64,000 bases of DNA from contig MKVW01000003.1 of the NCBI GenBank assembly GCA_001898965.1, positions 547,705-611,704 of the forward strand, read 5' to 3'. Made by a program: the position numbers and the translations under genes. Source of the stretch: Rhizobiales bacterium 62-17 (GTDB lineage Bacteria > Pseudomonadota > Alphaproteobacteria > Rhizobiales > Beijerinckiaceae). The notes beneath the pieces are model-generated. The model was given only the letters and a program-made list of their open reading frames with translations, was not told the origin of the DNA and ran no database searches. Numbering within the stretch: position 1 is the first letter of the stretch; each line of letters begins with the position of its first letter. Positions 57,062 through 64,000 of this stretch are shown piece after piece.

Positions 57062-57915
57062 GGCTGGGCTCCGTGCTGGGTGTTGATTCTCTTTTCGACG
57101 AAGAGGATGATGGAATAGAGGCCGACGCCCAGGAGGGCGATGACGAAGACGGCGGCGAAATTCAGCGTCACGTCGAAATTGGCATTGGCCTGGAGCTGGA
57201 GATAGCCGAGGCCCCTCTCCGCGGCGACATATTCGCCAAGAACGGCGCCGATGACAGCCAGGGACAGGGCCACTTTGAAGCTGCCGAAAATGCTGGGCAG
57301 CGCTGCCGGCAGGCGAACTTTCAGAAACACCTGCGCTTCGCTGGCGCCCATCGACTTGACCAGATTGGCATAGCCGCGATCGAGGCTTTTCAGGCCGACG
57401 ACGGTGGCGACGACGATCGGAAAGAAGGAGATCAGGAACGACAGGAACAGTTTGGGGCCCCAGTCGTAACCCAGATAGAGAATGACCAGCGGTGCCAAAG
57501 CCACTTTCGGGACGGTCTGCATGGCCACCAGCAGCGGATAGACGGCGCGCTCGACAATGCGTGAATAGAACACGGCCAGTGCCGTCAGAATGCCGACGGT
57601 GGCGGCGCAGAGAAAGCCGGCCACTACTTCGGCGGCGGTAACCCAGCCATGCGACAGCAGAAGCCTGTAGTCGGTGACGGTGCGTTTGAGAATGTCGAAG
57701 GGCGTCGGTAAAACGAATTGGCTGACGTTGAACAGCGGCACTGCGACTTGCCAGGCGAGAAGCAAGGCCAGGGCAAGCGCCGGCGCGGCCAGATTCTCGA
57801 TCATAGAGCGCAGCCGCTTGCGGCGGATGCGTTCGCGCTTGCGCAGGTCCGCGTCGGACATGGAAGGTGGGATGTGGATGGCGCTGACGGCCTGGACTTC
57901 GCTCATGACCTTCAT
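57058..57915 (-). CDS. NitT/TauT-type ABC transporter permease
   Basis: A 285-aa BPD_transp_1 permease with six membrane helices and the EAA loop (YANLVKSMGASEAQVFLKVRLP). The start at 57915 overlaps the stop of the binding-protein gene by 4 bp; a longer frame upstream is antisense coding shadow. It forms the membrane pore of the importer. Confidence 0.92.
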   Translation of the reverse strand: MKVMSEVQAVSAIHIPPSMSDADLRKRERIRRKRLRSMIENLAAPALALALLLAWQVAVPLFNVSQFVLPTPFDILKRTVTDYRLLLSHGWVTAAEVVAGFLCAATVGILTALAVFYSRIVERAVYPLLVAMQTVPKVALAPLVILYLGYDWGPKLFLSFLISFFPIVVATVVGLKSLDRGYANLVKSMGASEAQVFLKVRLPAALPSIFGSFKVALSLAVIGAVLGEYVAAERGLGYLQLQANANFDVTLNFAAVFVIALLGVGLYSIILFVEKRINTQHGAQP

Positions 57916-58931
57916 TTCTCGACTAAGGCATTGGTGTAATAGGTTGGCAGGGGCTTGATCTCGTCGAGTTCCCCACCCTCTTTCAGAATGTCCAGGGCAT
58001 CGGTGATCCAGGCCGCTTCCATCCAACCGGCTTTGCGGCCGGCGACGACGGGGATGGCATTCAGGGTTTCGGTCACCTGCCGGTTGATGACCTCGACTGG
58101 CGGCGAGCCGGACCATTCCTTCTTCAGCACGGCCGCTGCTTTCTCCGGATCCTTGCGGGTGGCGTCAACGCCTGCGGCGATGGCGTTGATGAAGCGCGCG
58201 ATGGCTTCGGGCTTCTGCTGAATGCCGGCATCGGAGACGACGACCGAAAGACCGGGCAACGCCAGCCCGTATTTGGTGACGTCAAGCACCACCAGCTTCT
58301 CTTTGACGATCGGCTCCAGCAGCGGCAGGTCGACGTTCAGATAGGTGCCGATGACGTCGATCTGCTTGGCGACGAACTGGGTGTTGCGAACCTGCGGATT
58401 GACCGTGACCTTGGTGATCTTCTCGCAATCGATACCGGTTTTCTTGCAGAACACGGGCAGATAGGACGCCAGCGTGTCGCCGACCGAAACCGCGAATTTC
58501 TTGCCCTCCAGGTCTTTCGGTTCGCGCACGGCGCTATGCGCCTGGCTGACGAAGCCGAGCGGCGCTTTGGGATGATAGAGCGCGGCGATCTTGATCGGCA
58601 TACCCTTCGAAATCGCGGTGAGGGCGAAGGCTGCCGGCATGATCACGGCATCTTCTTGGCCTTGCAGCATCGCGGTCAGCGCCGCTGGAGCCCCTGCCCC
58701 CTCTCCCATGGCGACATCGAGGCCGGCTTTATCGAAGGCGCCGATCTCCTTGGCCATGTAGAGCGGCGCATATTCGCCCTTTAGCTTCCAGGAGAAGCGC
58801 ACTTTGAAGCTCTCGGCCGCCGAAGCCGCCGCGGTGAAGCCGAATGCCGTCATGCCGGCAATCAGGAGAGCGCGGGTGAAACCTGTCGTCATGAAGCGGG
58901 TCCCTTCTTTCTTGTTGTTGTGCGTTTTCAT
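57912..58931 (-). CDS. NitT/TauT-type ABC transporter substrate-binding protein (NMT1/THI5-like)
   Basis: The 339-aa periplasmic protein has a signal peptide (RALLIAGMTAFGFTAAASA) and the NMT1/THI5-like fold: KGEYAPLYMAKEIGAFDKAGLDV, GEGAGAPAALTAML and VNPQVRNTQFVAKQIDV. Members bind pyrimidines, sulfonates, aromatic acids or purine derivatives. The ATG at 58931 overlaps the preceding gene by 4 bp; the ATG at 58892, behind GAAGGGA, is an alternative and would give a more usual signal peptide. Confidence 0.87.
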   Translation of the reverse strand: MKTHNNKKEGTRFMTTGFTRALLIAGMTAFGFTAAASAAESFKVRFSWKLKGEYAPLYMAKEIGAFDKAGLDVAMGEGAGAPAALTAMLQGQEDAVIMPAAFALTAISKGMPIKIAALYHPKAPLGFVSQAHSAVREPKDLEGKKFAVSVGDTLASYLPVFCKKTGIDCEKITKVTVNPQVRNTQFVAKQIDVIGTYLNVDLPLLEPIVKEKLVVLDVTKYGLALPGLSVVVSDAGIQQKPEAIARFINAIAAGVDATRKDPEKAAAVLKKEWSGSPPVEVINRQVTETLNAIPVVAGRKAGWMEAAWITDALDILKEGGELDEIKPLPTYYTNALVEK

Positions 58932-60295
58932 GCCAGTACCGTTTGGGCTTCGAACATTTTTCCGGGGTTCATCAGATTGTGGGGATCGGCGATGCGTTTG
59001 AATTCGGGTTGTGGCGCGTCGGTCCGTTTCCAGCCCGCGCCGTCCAGCCGATAGGTGTGCGGGTTCGAGATCTGCCCGCCTATGGCTTCGATCTCTTCCA
59101 TGAGGGCTTGCAGGCGGGTGGGATCGCGATAGCGCACCAGCGGCAGGCTCGAGACGAAGACCCGGCCGAAGCGGCGCTGGAATTCGAGATGCAGAACGAG
59201 TTCGTCGGGATATTGGTCTTTCAGGTTCTTGATGATGCGCAGTTCCTCGTGAGCCGGATAACGCACCTGCAGATAGGTGAAGTCACGGTCGACGCGCATG
59301 GCACGCAGGGTCGTGTGGTTCCAGGTGTATTCGTAGAGCGGTGTGACTTCGGCATTGGTGCCGAACGCGGCATCATTGGTTTCTGCGACCGTGCGCCGGA
59401 AAGAGACCGTGCCGCCGAAATCGCCCGCCAAGGCGGCCATGGCCTCGAATTGCGGTTCCGCCACCATGACGATGGCCATGGCCTGCCCGGTCGGAACATG
59501 CGTGGCCAGCTGATCCATCATGGGTGGGATGCGCTCGTCATGGATCGAAATGAGTTTTTTGGCGATGCCTTCGGCCGCCGCCAGTGCATAACCGAATTCA
59601 CTTGCCGACATCAGATCGGGGAAGGTGACGATCGTGTCGATCCACGGCTGGCAGGGCGCCAGCGGCATTTCCACTTCGATGATGATGCCGTTCATGCCGT
59701 AGGCGTGCAGGACCTTCAGCGCGTCGCGGTTGCGCAGCTCAATAAAGCGCGGGTTTTCCTCGACTGTCAGAACCTGGATGGCAATCACCGCGCCTGGATC
59801 GGCGAGTTGGCCCCAGGTGCAGGAACCGATCCCTCCTGCTCCGCCGGCGATGAAACCGGCTATTGTCGCATGCCGGCGCGTCGAGGGGAAAAAACGCAAC
59901 TCCCATCCCCGATCGCGCAAGGCACGGTCAATCTCGAGGAGGCGCGCGCCGGCCTCGAAACGCCCGACGCCGGGCGCCGCATGAACCACGCGGTCGAAGC
60001 GCGTCATGTCGAGGACCACACCGCCCTGCACCGGAACCGCCTGCCCGTAATTGCCGGTGCCGCCGCCGCGCACGGTGACCGGCACTTTATGGCGGGCGCA
60101 GGCGCTGGCGATGCGCACCAACTGCTCGCGGGTTTCCGGGATCAGCACCAGATCGGCGTTCTTGCCGTCGAGTTCGCTCTTCAGGATCGGCGAGAACCAG
60201 TAATAGTCGCGGCTTTTGGCGCGCAGCAGGCTAGGATTAGCCTTGGGAATGTCAGCGAGCTCTGTTTCCAGATCCTTGAGGCCAGGATAGGTCAT
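58928..60295 (-). CDS. FAD-linked oxidase (FAD_binding_4 / GlcD-type)
   Basis: This 455-aa flavoprotein has a PCMH-type FAD domain (about 40-215; VPVTVRGGGTGNYGQAVP near 75-92 binds the pyrophosphate) and a C-terminal oxidase domain ending in the family's NLMNPGKMF motif. Relatives oxidise 2-hydroxy acids, aldonolactones or amines. It overlaps the creatininase gene and the binding-protein gene by 4 bp each, so it acts in the same pathway. Substrate unknown. Confidence 0.87.
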   Translation of the reverse strand: MTYPGLKDLETELADIPKANPSLLRAKSRDYYWFSPILKSELDGKNADLVLIPETREQLVRIASACARHKVPVTVRGGGTGNYGQAVPVQGGVVLDMTRFDRVVHAAPGVGRFEAGARLLEIDRALRDRGWELRFFPSTRRHATIAGFIAGGAGGIGSCTWGQLADPGAVIAIQVLTVEENPRFIELRNRDALKVLHAYGMNGIIIEVEMPLAPCQPWIDTIVTFPDLMSASEFGYALAAAEGIAKKLISIHDERIPPMMDQLATHVPTGQAMAIVMVAEPQFEAMAALAGDFGGTVSFRRTVAETNDAAFGTNAEVTPLYEYTWNHTTLRAMRVDRDFTYLQVRYPAHEELRIIKNLKDQYPDELVLHLEFQRRFGRVFVSSLPLVRYRDPTRLQALMEEIEAIGGQISNPHTYRLDGAGWKRTDAPQPEFKRIADPHNLMNPGKMFEAQTVLA

Positions 60296-61143
60296 GCGAT
60301 GGCTCGCTTGATGGGAGAAATGTTGGGTGCGGCGGTGACGCCAGCCTCGGTTGCCAGCGTTTTGAGGTTGAAGCGTTTCATGTCGCGCAGCAGTTCGATG
60401 GCGCCGGCCACCTGATGTTCGGAGATCGCCTGGCCGATCTCGGCGGTTCCCGCCAGCGCGTTGCCCACGGCGCCTTCGGGATTGAGATCGTGGATCATCC
60501 AACCCATGTTATGGCCGCCGTTGTGCCGCAGATATTTGAAGTTCTCCTCAAGCCAAAGCGTCGAGGATTTGAAATCCTGGGCGTTCTGCATGCGAACAAG
60601 ATCAGGACGGAACCGCAGCATGAGCGACGTCTCGACCATGCCTGCGTGGACGCCGATGCGGCGCTCGGTCTCATTCACCAGCCCGGGCGGGATGCCGAAG
60701 CGGTTCCATTGGGTGGTTACGGCCAGCATGGCGGCACGGACGCGCAGCTCGCGCGCGACAATATCCATGATCTGATTGTTGCCGCCGTGCGAGTTGATGA
60801 TCAGCAGTTTGCGGATGCCAGTCTTGTTCACACACAGGCCGATGTCGGTCCAGGCGTTGATGAGCACGTCTGACGTCAAAGTCAGCGTGCCGAGGCCGAA
60901 GGAATGTTCGTTCGACTTGCCGATGGCCTGACGCGGCAGAACCAGGATGGAGAGATCGGTGGGCAGCATCTGGCGCAAGACGCCGAGCATGCCGTCGGCA
61001 ATCGCGCTATCGGTTGCAACCGGCAGATGCGGTCCATGCTGTTCGGTGGCGGCGATCGGCAGAACCGCGATCGTTTCGGGATCGAGTGTGGCGAAGTCCC
61101 GCGTCGTCAGTTCATCCCAATGGAATTGATTGGCCAAAGTCAT
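60292..61143 (-). CDS. Creatininase-family amidohydrolase
   Basis: The 283-aa protein shows creatininase metal-binding motifs: E and H in TEQHGPHLP, D in TDSAIADG, the NSHGGNNQI segment and E in HAGMVETS. The family opens cyclic amides (creatinine, formamidopyrimidines and other lactams). With an FAD oxidase, RidA and importer beside it, ring opening of a nitrogen heterocycle is the likely step; creatinine itself is not supported, as no creatinase or sarcosine oxidase is present. The start at 61143 has GGAG directly before it. Confidence 0.88.
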   Translation of the reverse strand: MTLANQFHWDELTTRDFATLDPETIAVLPIAATEQHGPHLPVATDSAIADGMLGVLRQMLPTDLSILVLPRQAIGKSNEHSFGLGTLTLTSDVLINAWTDIGLCVNKTGIRKLLIINSHGGNNQIMDIVARELRVRAAMLAVTTQWNRFGIPPGLVNETERRIGVHAGMVETSLMLRFRPDLVRMQNAQDFKSSTLWLEENFKYLRHNGGHNMGWMIHDLNPEGAVGNALAGTAEIGQAISEHQVAGAIELLRDMKRFNLKTLATEAGVTAAPNISPIKRAIA

Positions 61144-61168
61144 TCTCCAAACGGCTTCTGACTCAAAG

Positions 61169-61212
61169 ATTGATCGCGTCTCCTGGTCCTGAAAAGCATC
61201 GAATTGATCGCG
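61169..61212. repeat. Direct repeat ATTGATCGCG x2, candidate operator
   Basis: ATTGATCGCG occurs at 61169-61178 and 61203-61212 (34-bp period) in the 96-bp gap between the LysR gene and the creatininase gene. A repeat of this length in so short a gap suggests a regulator site controlling the downstream catabolic genes, though chance cannot be excluded. Confidence 0.35.
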
Positions 61213-61239
61213 GTGTGGTGCCAAAAAGATCTCACGGGA

Positions 61240-62145
61240 TCAGGCATAAGTTTCTGTGAGCTGCGTCAGCGAGCGCTTCAAATGCTCAACAAAACGGCTG
61301 GTTGCGGGATCGATCGTGCCGCGATGACGGGCAATCAATGTCATCGATTGCGTCAGTGTTTCACCGATCGGCAGATAGCGCAGCCGCCCTACAAGACGAT
61401 CCTCGGCCACGTCGAGCGGATTGAGAAAAGTCACCGCCTGGCCAAGATGCACATATTGCTTCATCAGCTCGATCGAATTGGTTTCGACTATCGGGCGCGG
61501 AGTGACAGACACACGGGCCAGAGCCAGATCGACCAAGGCGCGCAGGCTCATGCGCTGTTCGGCGAGGACGAGCGGATAGGTCGCGGCTTCCGAGAGGCGC
61601 ACCTTTTCCCGCTGCGCCAAGGGATGGCTGGGCGCGACGACGGCGCCGAATGGCACATCGAGACCGAACAGGGTTTTCAGCTTTGCGTTGCGCTGCAAAT
61701 TGAACCCGAGGCCAAGATCGACATCGCCCGAGATCACCGCATTGGGAATGCCGCCGGCGAAGAGCCCCTGCAAGACAAAGCGAACATACGGATGTTCTTG
61801 CGTATACTCGTGAATGATCTTAGCGATGGGACCAGCGGCGAGACCCAGCGTGGTGGCGATCGAGATATGGCCCTGCTTGGTTCCCTTGAGCGCATCCAAG
61901 CGGCCACGCGTGCGGTCGTAGCTCTTCAATGTCTCGCGGACATGTTCGATCAAAACTTCGCCGGCGGCCGTCAATCTCAATCGTCTGGGCATGCGTTCAA
62001 ACAGCGGCTCGCCGAGCTCTTGTTCAAGCGCGATGATCTGCCGATTGATCGCCGTCGAGGCGACATTGAGATTGGCCGCAGCTTTACGGATCGAGCCGCA
62101 GCGCGCCACTTCATCCAGATAGGAAAGCATGCGCGCATGCAGCAT
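61240..62145 (-). CDS. LysR-family regulator of the creatininase/oxidase operon
   Basis: The 301-aa protein has an N-terminal HTH (about 3-62; GSIRKAAANLNVASTAINRQI) and an effector domain with GDVDLGLGFN. It lies directly upstream of the creatininase gene on the same strand, so it probably governs the right-hand operon. The start at 62145 (MLHARML) gives the usual N-terminus; an ATG 20 codons earlier is possible. Confidence 0.85.
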   Translation of the reverse strand: MLHARMLSYLDEVARCGSIRKAAANLNVASTAINRQIIALEQELGEPLFERMPRRLRLTAAGEVLIEHVRETLKSYDRTRGRLDALKGTKQGHISIATTLGLAAGPIAKIIHEYTQEHPYVRFVLQGLFAGGIPNAVISGDVDLGLGFNLQRNAKLKTLFGLDVPFGAVVAPSHPLAQREKVRLSEAATYPLVLAEQRMSLRALVDLALARVSVTPRPIVETNSIELMKQYVHLGQAVTFLNPLDVAEDRLVGRLRYLPIGETLTQSMTLIARHRGTIDPATSRFVEHLKRSLTQLTETYA

Positions 62146-62268
62146 CGAAATATCCCCTGCTCCCGGGGGGCGAAGGCGGTCGGGAGCCGCCTGCTTTCCA
62201 AGCAATCGTCAGGCCAATCGTTGGGCATGGCGCCGAAGGCGGGCGTGATGAAGTTCTAGGCAGATGGC

Positions 62269-62664
62269 CTAGGTCTCAGGCAGATCGCCCCTGTAAGCGG
62301 TGATCTCCACTTCCACTTTGAACTCCGGGCGGGTGAAGCCCGAGACGATCACCAGGGTGGAGGCAAAGTCGCTGCCCTCGACATATTGGTCCCTGACCTT
62401 GCCATAGATGGGGAAAAACGCTCGGTCAGTGACATAGGCGTTGAAGCGCATGACGTTGGCGAAGGTCATGCCGGCATCGGCGAGGATGGCTTTCAGATTT
62501 TCGAAGCAGAGCACGCATTGCGCCTCGACGTCGTCGGGGATGCTGCCGTTGGGGTGCGCGCCGAGCTGCCCCGAGGAGAGAAGCCACGGGCCCTGCAAGG
62601 CGCCGTGACTGTAGCGGGCCAGCGGCTGGGCGATGGTCTGCGGATTGATACCCAGTTTTGTCAT
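62269..62664 (-). CDS. RidA-family protein lacking the canonical arginine
   Basis: The 131-aa protein is a YjgF/RidA trimer subunit, whose archetype hydrolyses reactive enamines/imines. The ATG at 62664 follows TTGGAGG. Where RidA has the catalytic PARS motif (R105), this protein reads F100-A-S-T-L, so it belongs to a subgroup unlikely to have the standard imine deaminase activity. Such variants often sit in catabolic operons for N-heterocycles. A CTAGGC/GCCTAG hairpin (62256-62272) spans its stop codon. Confidence 0.85.
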   Translation of the reverse strand: MTKLGINPQTIAQPLARYSHGALQGPWLLSSGQLGAHPNGSIPDDVEAQCVLCFENLKAILADAGMTFANVMRFNAYVTDRAFFPIYGKVRDQYVEGSDFASTLVIVSGFTRPEFKVEVEITAYRGDLPET

Positions 62665-62775
62665 GAAGTCCTCCAAGAGGACGCGCCGTTGCGAGAACCG
62701 CGCCAACTTCAAGGAACTGGGAAAACCCCGAGGAGATGGAATTGTCGCGTCCGTGATCTTGGACGCGACAGTGTT

Positions 62776-63951
62776 TCAGAGCTTGCAGTCTTTCGCGTAG
62801 ACGTCGCCGTAGTCGCTCAGGATTTTTTCCTTGGTCTGGATGATCAGCTTTCCGTCCGCTGCTTTCTCGACCTTGGTGGCGTACCAGTCCTGAACCGGGT
62901 GCTGATTGGGGCCAAATTTAAAGGGCCCTCGAATGGATTGGAAATCCGCTTTCAGCATGGCCTGCCGGAACTTCTCGGTGTCGCTCAGGTCGCCGTTGAC
63001 CCCACGTAGCGCCGCACCGATGGCAAGGGCCGTATCGAAAGATTGGCCGGCATAATAAGTGGGCACGCGATCCGGGCCGAATTTCTTGATCCATTCCGCC
63101 ATGAAGCGCTTGTTGGCGGGATTATCGAAATCCGTATTCCAATGGGTCGTGGCATTGACGCCGACCGCCGCTTCGCCGATCGATTTCAGGATGACCGCAT
63201 CGATGGAGGGCGAAGGCACGACCATGGGGATGGTCTGGAGCAATCCGGCCTGCTGATATTGGCGGGTAAAGGTGATGCCGAGGCCGCCCGGATGGAAATG
63301 AAAGACCACGTCCGGCTTTGCGGCGCGAATTTGCGCCAGTTCAGCGGCATAGTCGGTTTGATCGAGGCGCGTGTAGATCTCGCCGATGATTTCGCCTTTG
63401 AACATGCGCTTGAAGCCGGCGAGCGCGTCCTTGCCGGCCTGGTAGTTGGGCGCCAGGATGAAAGCCCGCTTGTAGCCGAGATTCGTGGCGTTTCTCCCGG
63501 CGCTTTCATGCAGTGAATCGTTCTGCCAGGACGTCACGAAATAGTTCTTGTGGCATTCCTTGCCGGCAAAGTTCGACGGCGCGGCATTGGGGCTGACATA
63601 GATGGCGCCGGCATCCAGGATGTCGGGAACGGTGGCGACGGCCACGTTCGAGAAGATGATACCGGAAAACAATTTGATGTTTTGGGACTTCAGCAGTCGA
63701 TCGGCAATCTGGTGGCCCTGCCCAGGTTTAAGGGCATCGTCTTCCACCACCAGTTGAACGGGCACGCCGCCCAACTTGCCCCCTTCCATATCGATCGCCA
63801 GTTGGAAGGCGTCTCGCATGTCCTCCCCGACGTAGCCGATGGGGCCGGACAATGTCGTGATGAAGCCGATTTTGACGGGCGCTTGAGCCTGAACGGCACC
63901 AGCCCACAATACGCTTCCCAAGATCATGCTGAATACGGCAGATTTTCTCAT
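62776..63951 (-). CDS. Branched-chain amino-acid-type ABC transporter substrate-binding protein
   Basis: This 391-aa periplasmic protein belongs to the LivK/Peripla_BP_6 family: signal peptide (MILGSVLWAGAVQAQA), KIGFITTLSGPIGYVGEDMRD, QLVVEDDALKPGQG and a YYAGQSFDTAL segment. Relatives bind branched-chain amino acids, amides, urea or aromatic acids. AAGGAGG precedes the ATG at 63951. The Liv permease/ATPase genes are not seen in the window and may lie beyond the right edge. Confidence 0.88.
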   Translation of the reverse strand: MRKSAVFSMILGSVLWAGAVQAQAPVKIGFITTLSGPIGYVGEDMRDAFQLAIDMEGGKLGGVPVQLVVEDDALKPGQGHQIADRLLKSQNIKLFSGIIFSNVAVATVPDILDAGAIYVSPNAAPSNFAGKECHKNYFVTSWQNDSLHESAGRNATNLGYKRAFILAPNYQAGKDALAGFKRMFKGEIIGEIYTRLDQTDYAAELAQIRAAKPDVVFHFHPGGLGITFTRQYQQAGLLQTIPMVVPSPSIDAVILKSIGEAAVGVNATTHWNTDFDNPANKRFMAEWIKKFGPDRVPTYYAGQSFDTALAIGAALRGVNGDLSDTEKFRQAMLKADFQSIRGPFKFGPNQHPVQDWYATKVEKAADGKLIIQTKEKILSDYGDVYAKDCKL

Positions 63952-64000
63952 GGCGCCCTCCTTAAGTCCTTGGCTGCGTGGTGTTTCCTTCCGCTGGCCG

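Noticed and set aside
58943-60415. 490-codon plus-strand frame
   Set aside because: Antisense to the FAD-linked oxidase; no recognisable family and wrong composition for a real protein.
60292-61143. Creatinine degradation pathway
   Set aside because: Only a creatininase-family protein is present; creatinase and sarcosine oxidase are missing.

Overview
The window is a high-GC alphaproteobacterial chromosome segment, most likely Hyphomicrobiales (a Bradyrhizobium/Xanthobacteraceae-like relative). The main evidence is the run dusB-ntrB-ntrC-ntrY-ntrX-hfq-hflX with a fused ispDF, a CinA-type gene and a Coq10/RatA-type gene upstream and mazG downstream. Support also comes from a D-tartrate dehydratase whose catalytic residue numbers match the Bradyrhizobium enzyme TarD as I recall it, a rhizobial-style heme uptake locus, and many Bug-family (TctC) binding proteins. 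I see no tRNA, rRNA, IS element, phage gene or CRISPR array. All identifications are by reading; no database was searched.

Layout. 0.3-5.7 kb: a flavoprotein aromatic hydroxylase, a lower-GC methyltransferase, a 56-aa protein, a pirin, an L,D-transpeptidase and a Coq10/RatA-type protein. 5.8-15.2 kb: a catabolic block with LysR, an atypical enolase-superfamily enzyme and three Bug binding proteins, convergent with tarD, which has its own divergent LysR; then an IclR regulator divergent from a double-cupin gene. 15.3-19.3 kb: cinA, an alpha/beta hydrolase, a beta-lactamase-fold hydrolase and ispDF. 19.4-28.9 kb: dusB, the two nitrogen two-component pairs NtrBC and NtrYX, hfq and hflX. 28.9-34.5 kb: an efflux operon laid out like E. 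coli cecR-ybhGFSR. 34.7-36.7 kb: mazG with a small membrane protein, and a double cold-shock-domain protein. 37.3-40.3 kb: a complete tripartite tricarboxylate transporter (tctCBA). 40.4-47.1 kb: a protein methyltransferase, then a heme locus with receptor, heme-degrading monooxygenase and HutX facing hmuTUV. 47.2-49.1 kb: an MFS carrier and an acetyltransferase.

49.4-62.7 kb holds two leftward operons, separated by a clear intrinsic terminator near 54.9 kb. The left one combines a CreE/HpyO-like flavoprotein, a ureidoglycolate-lyase-family protein, an amidohydrolase and a polar amino-acid-type ABC importer. The right one combines RidA, LysR, a creatininase-family amidohydrolase, an FAD-linked oxidase, a NitT/TauT-type ABC importer and an isopenicillin-N-synthase-family oxygenase. 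Each pairs import with oxidation and C-N bond hydrolysis. I read them as catabolic systems for nitrogen heterocycles or ureides with unknown substrates; they are the best candidates here for undescribed biology. The window ends in a branched-chain-amino-acid-type binding protein.

Regulatory DNA readable by eye includes two palindromic T-N11-A LysR boxes (6752, 12369), a perfect 14-bp palindrome before the TetR gene (34540), an IclR-region direct repeat (14196), an Irr/ICE-like box in the heme locus (44255), a possible NtrX box before ntrY (23172), a dusB promoter that would give a leaderless mRNA (19370), and three intrinsic terminators.
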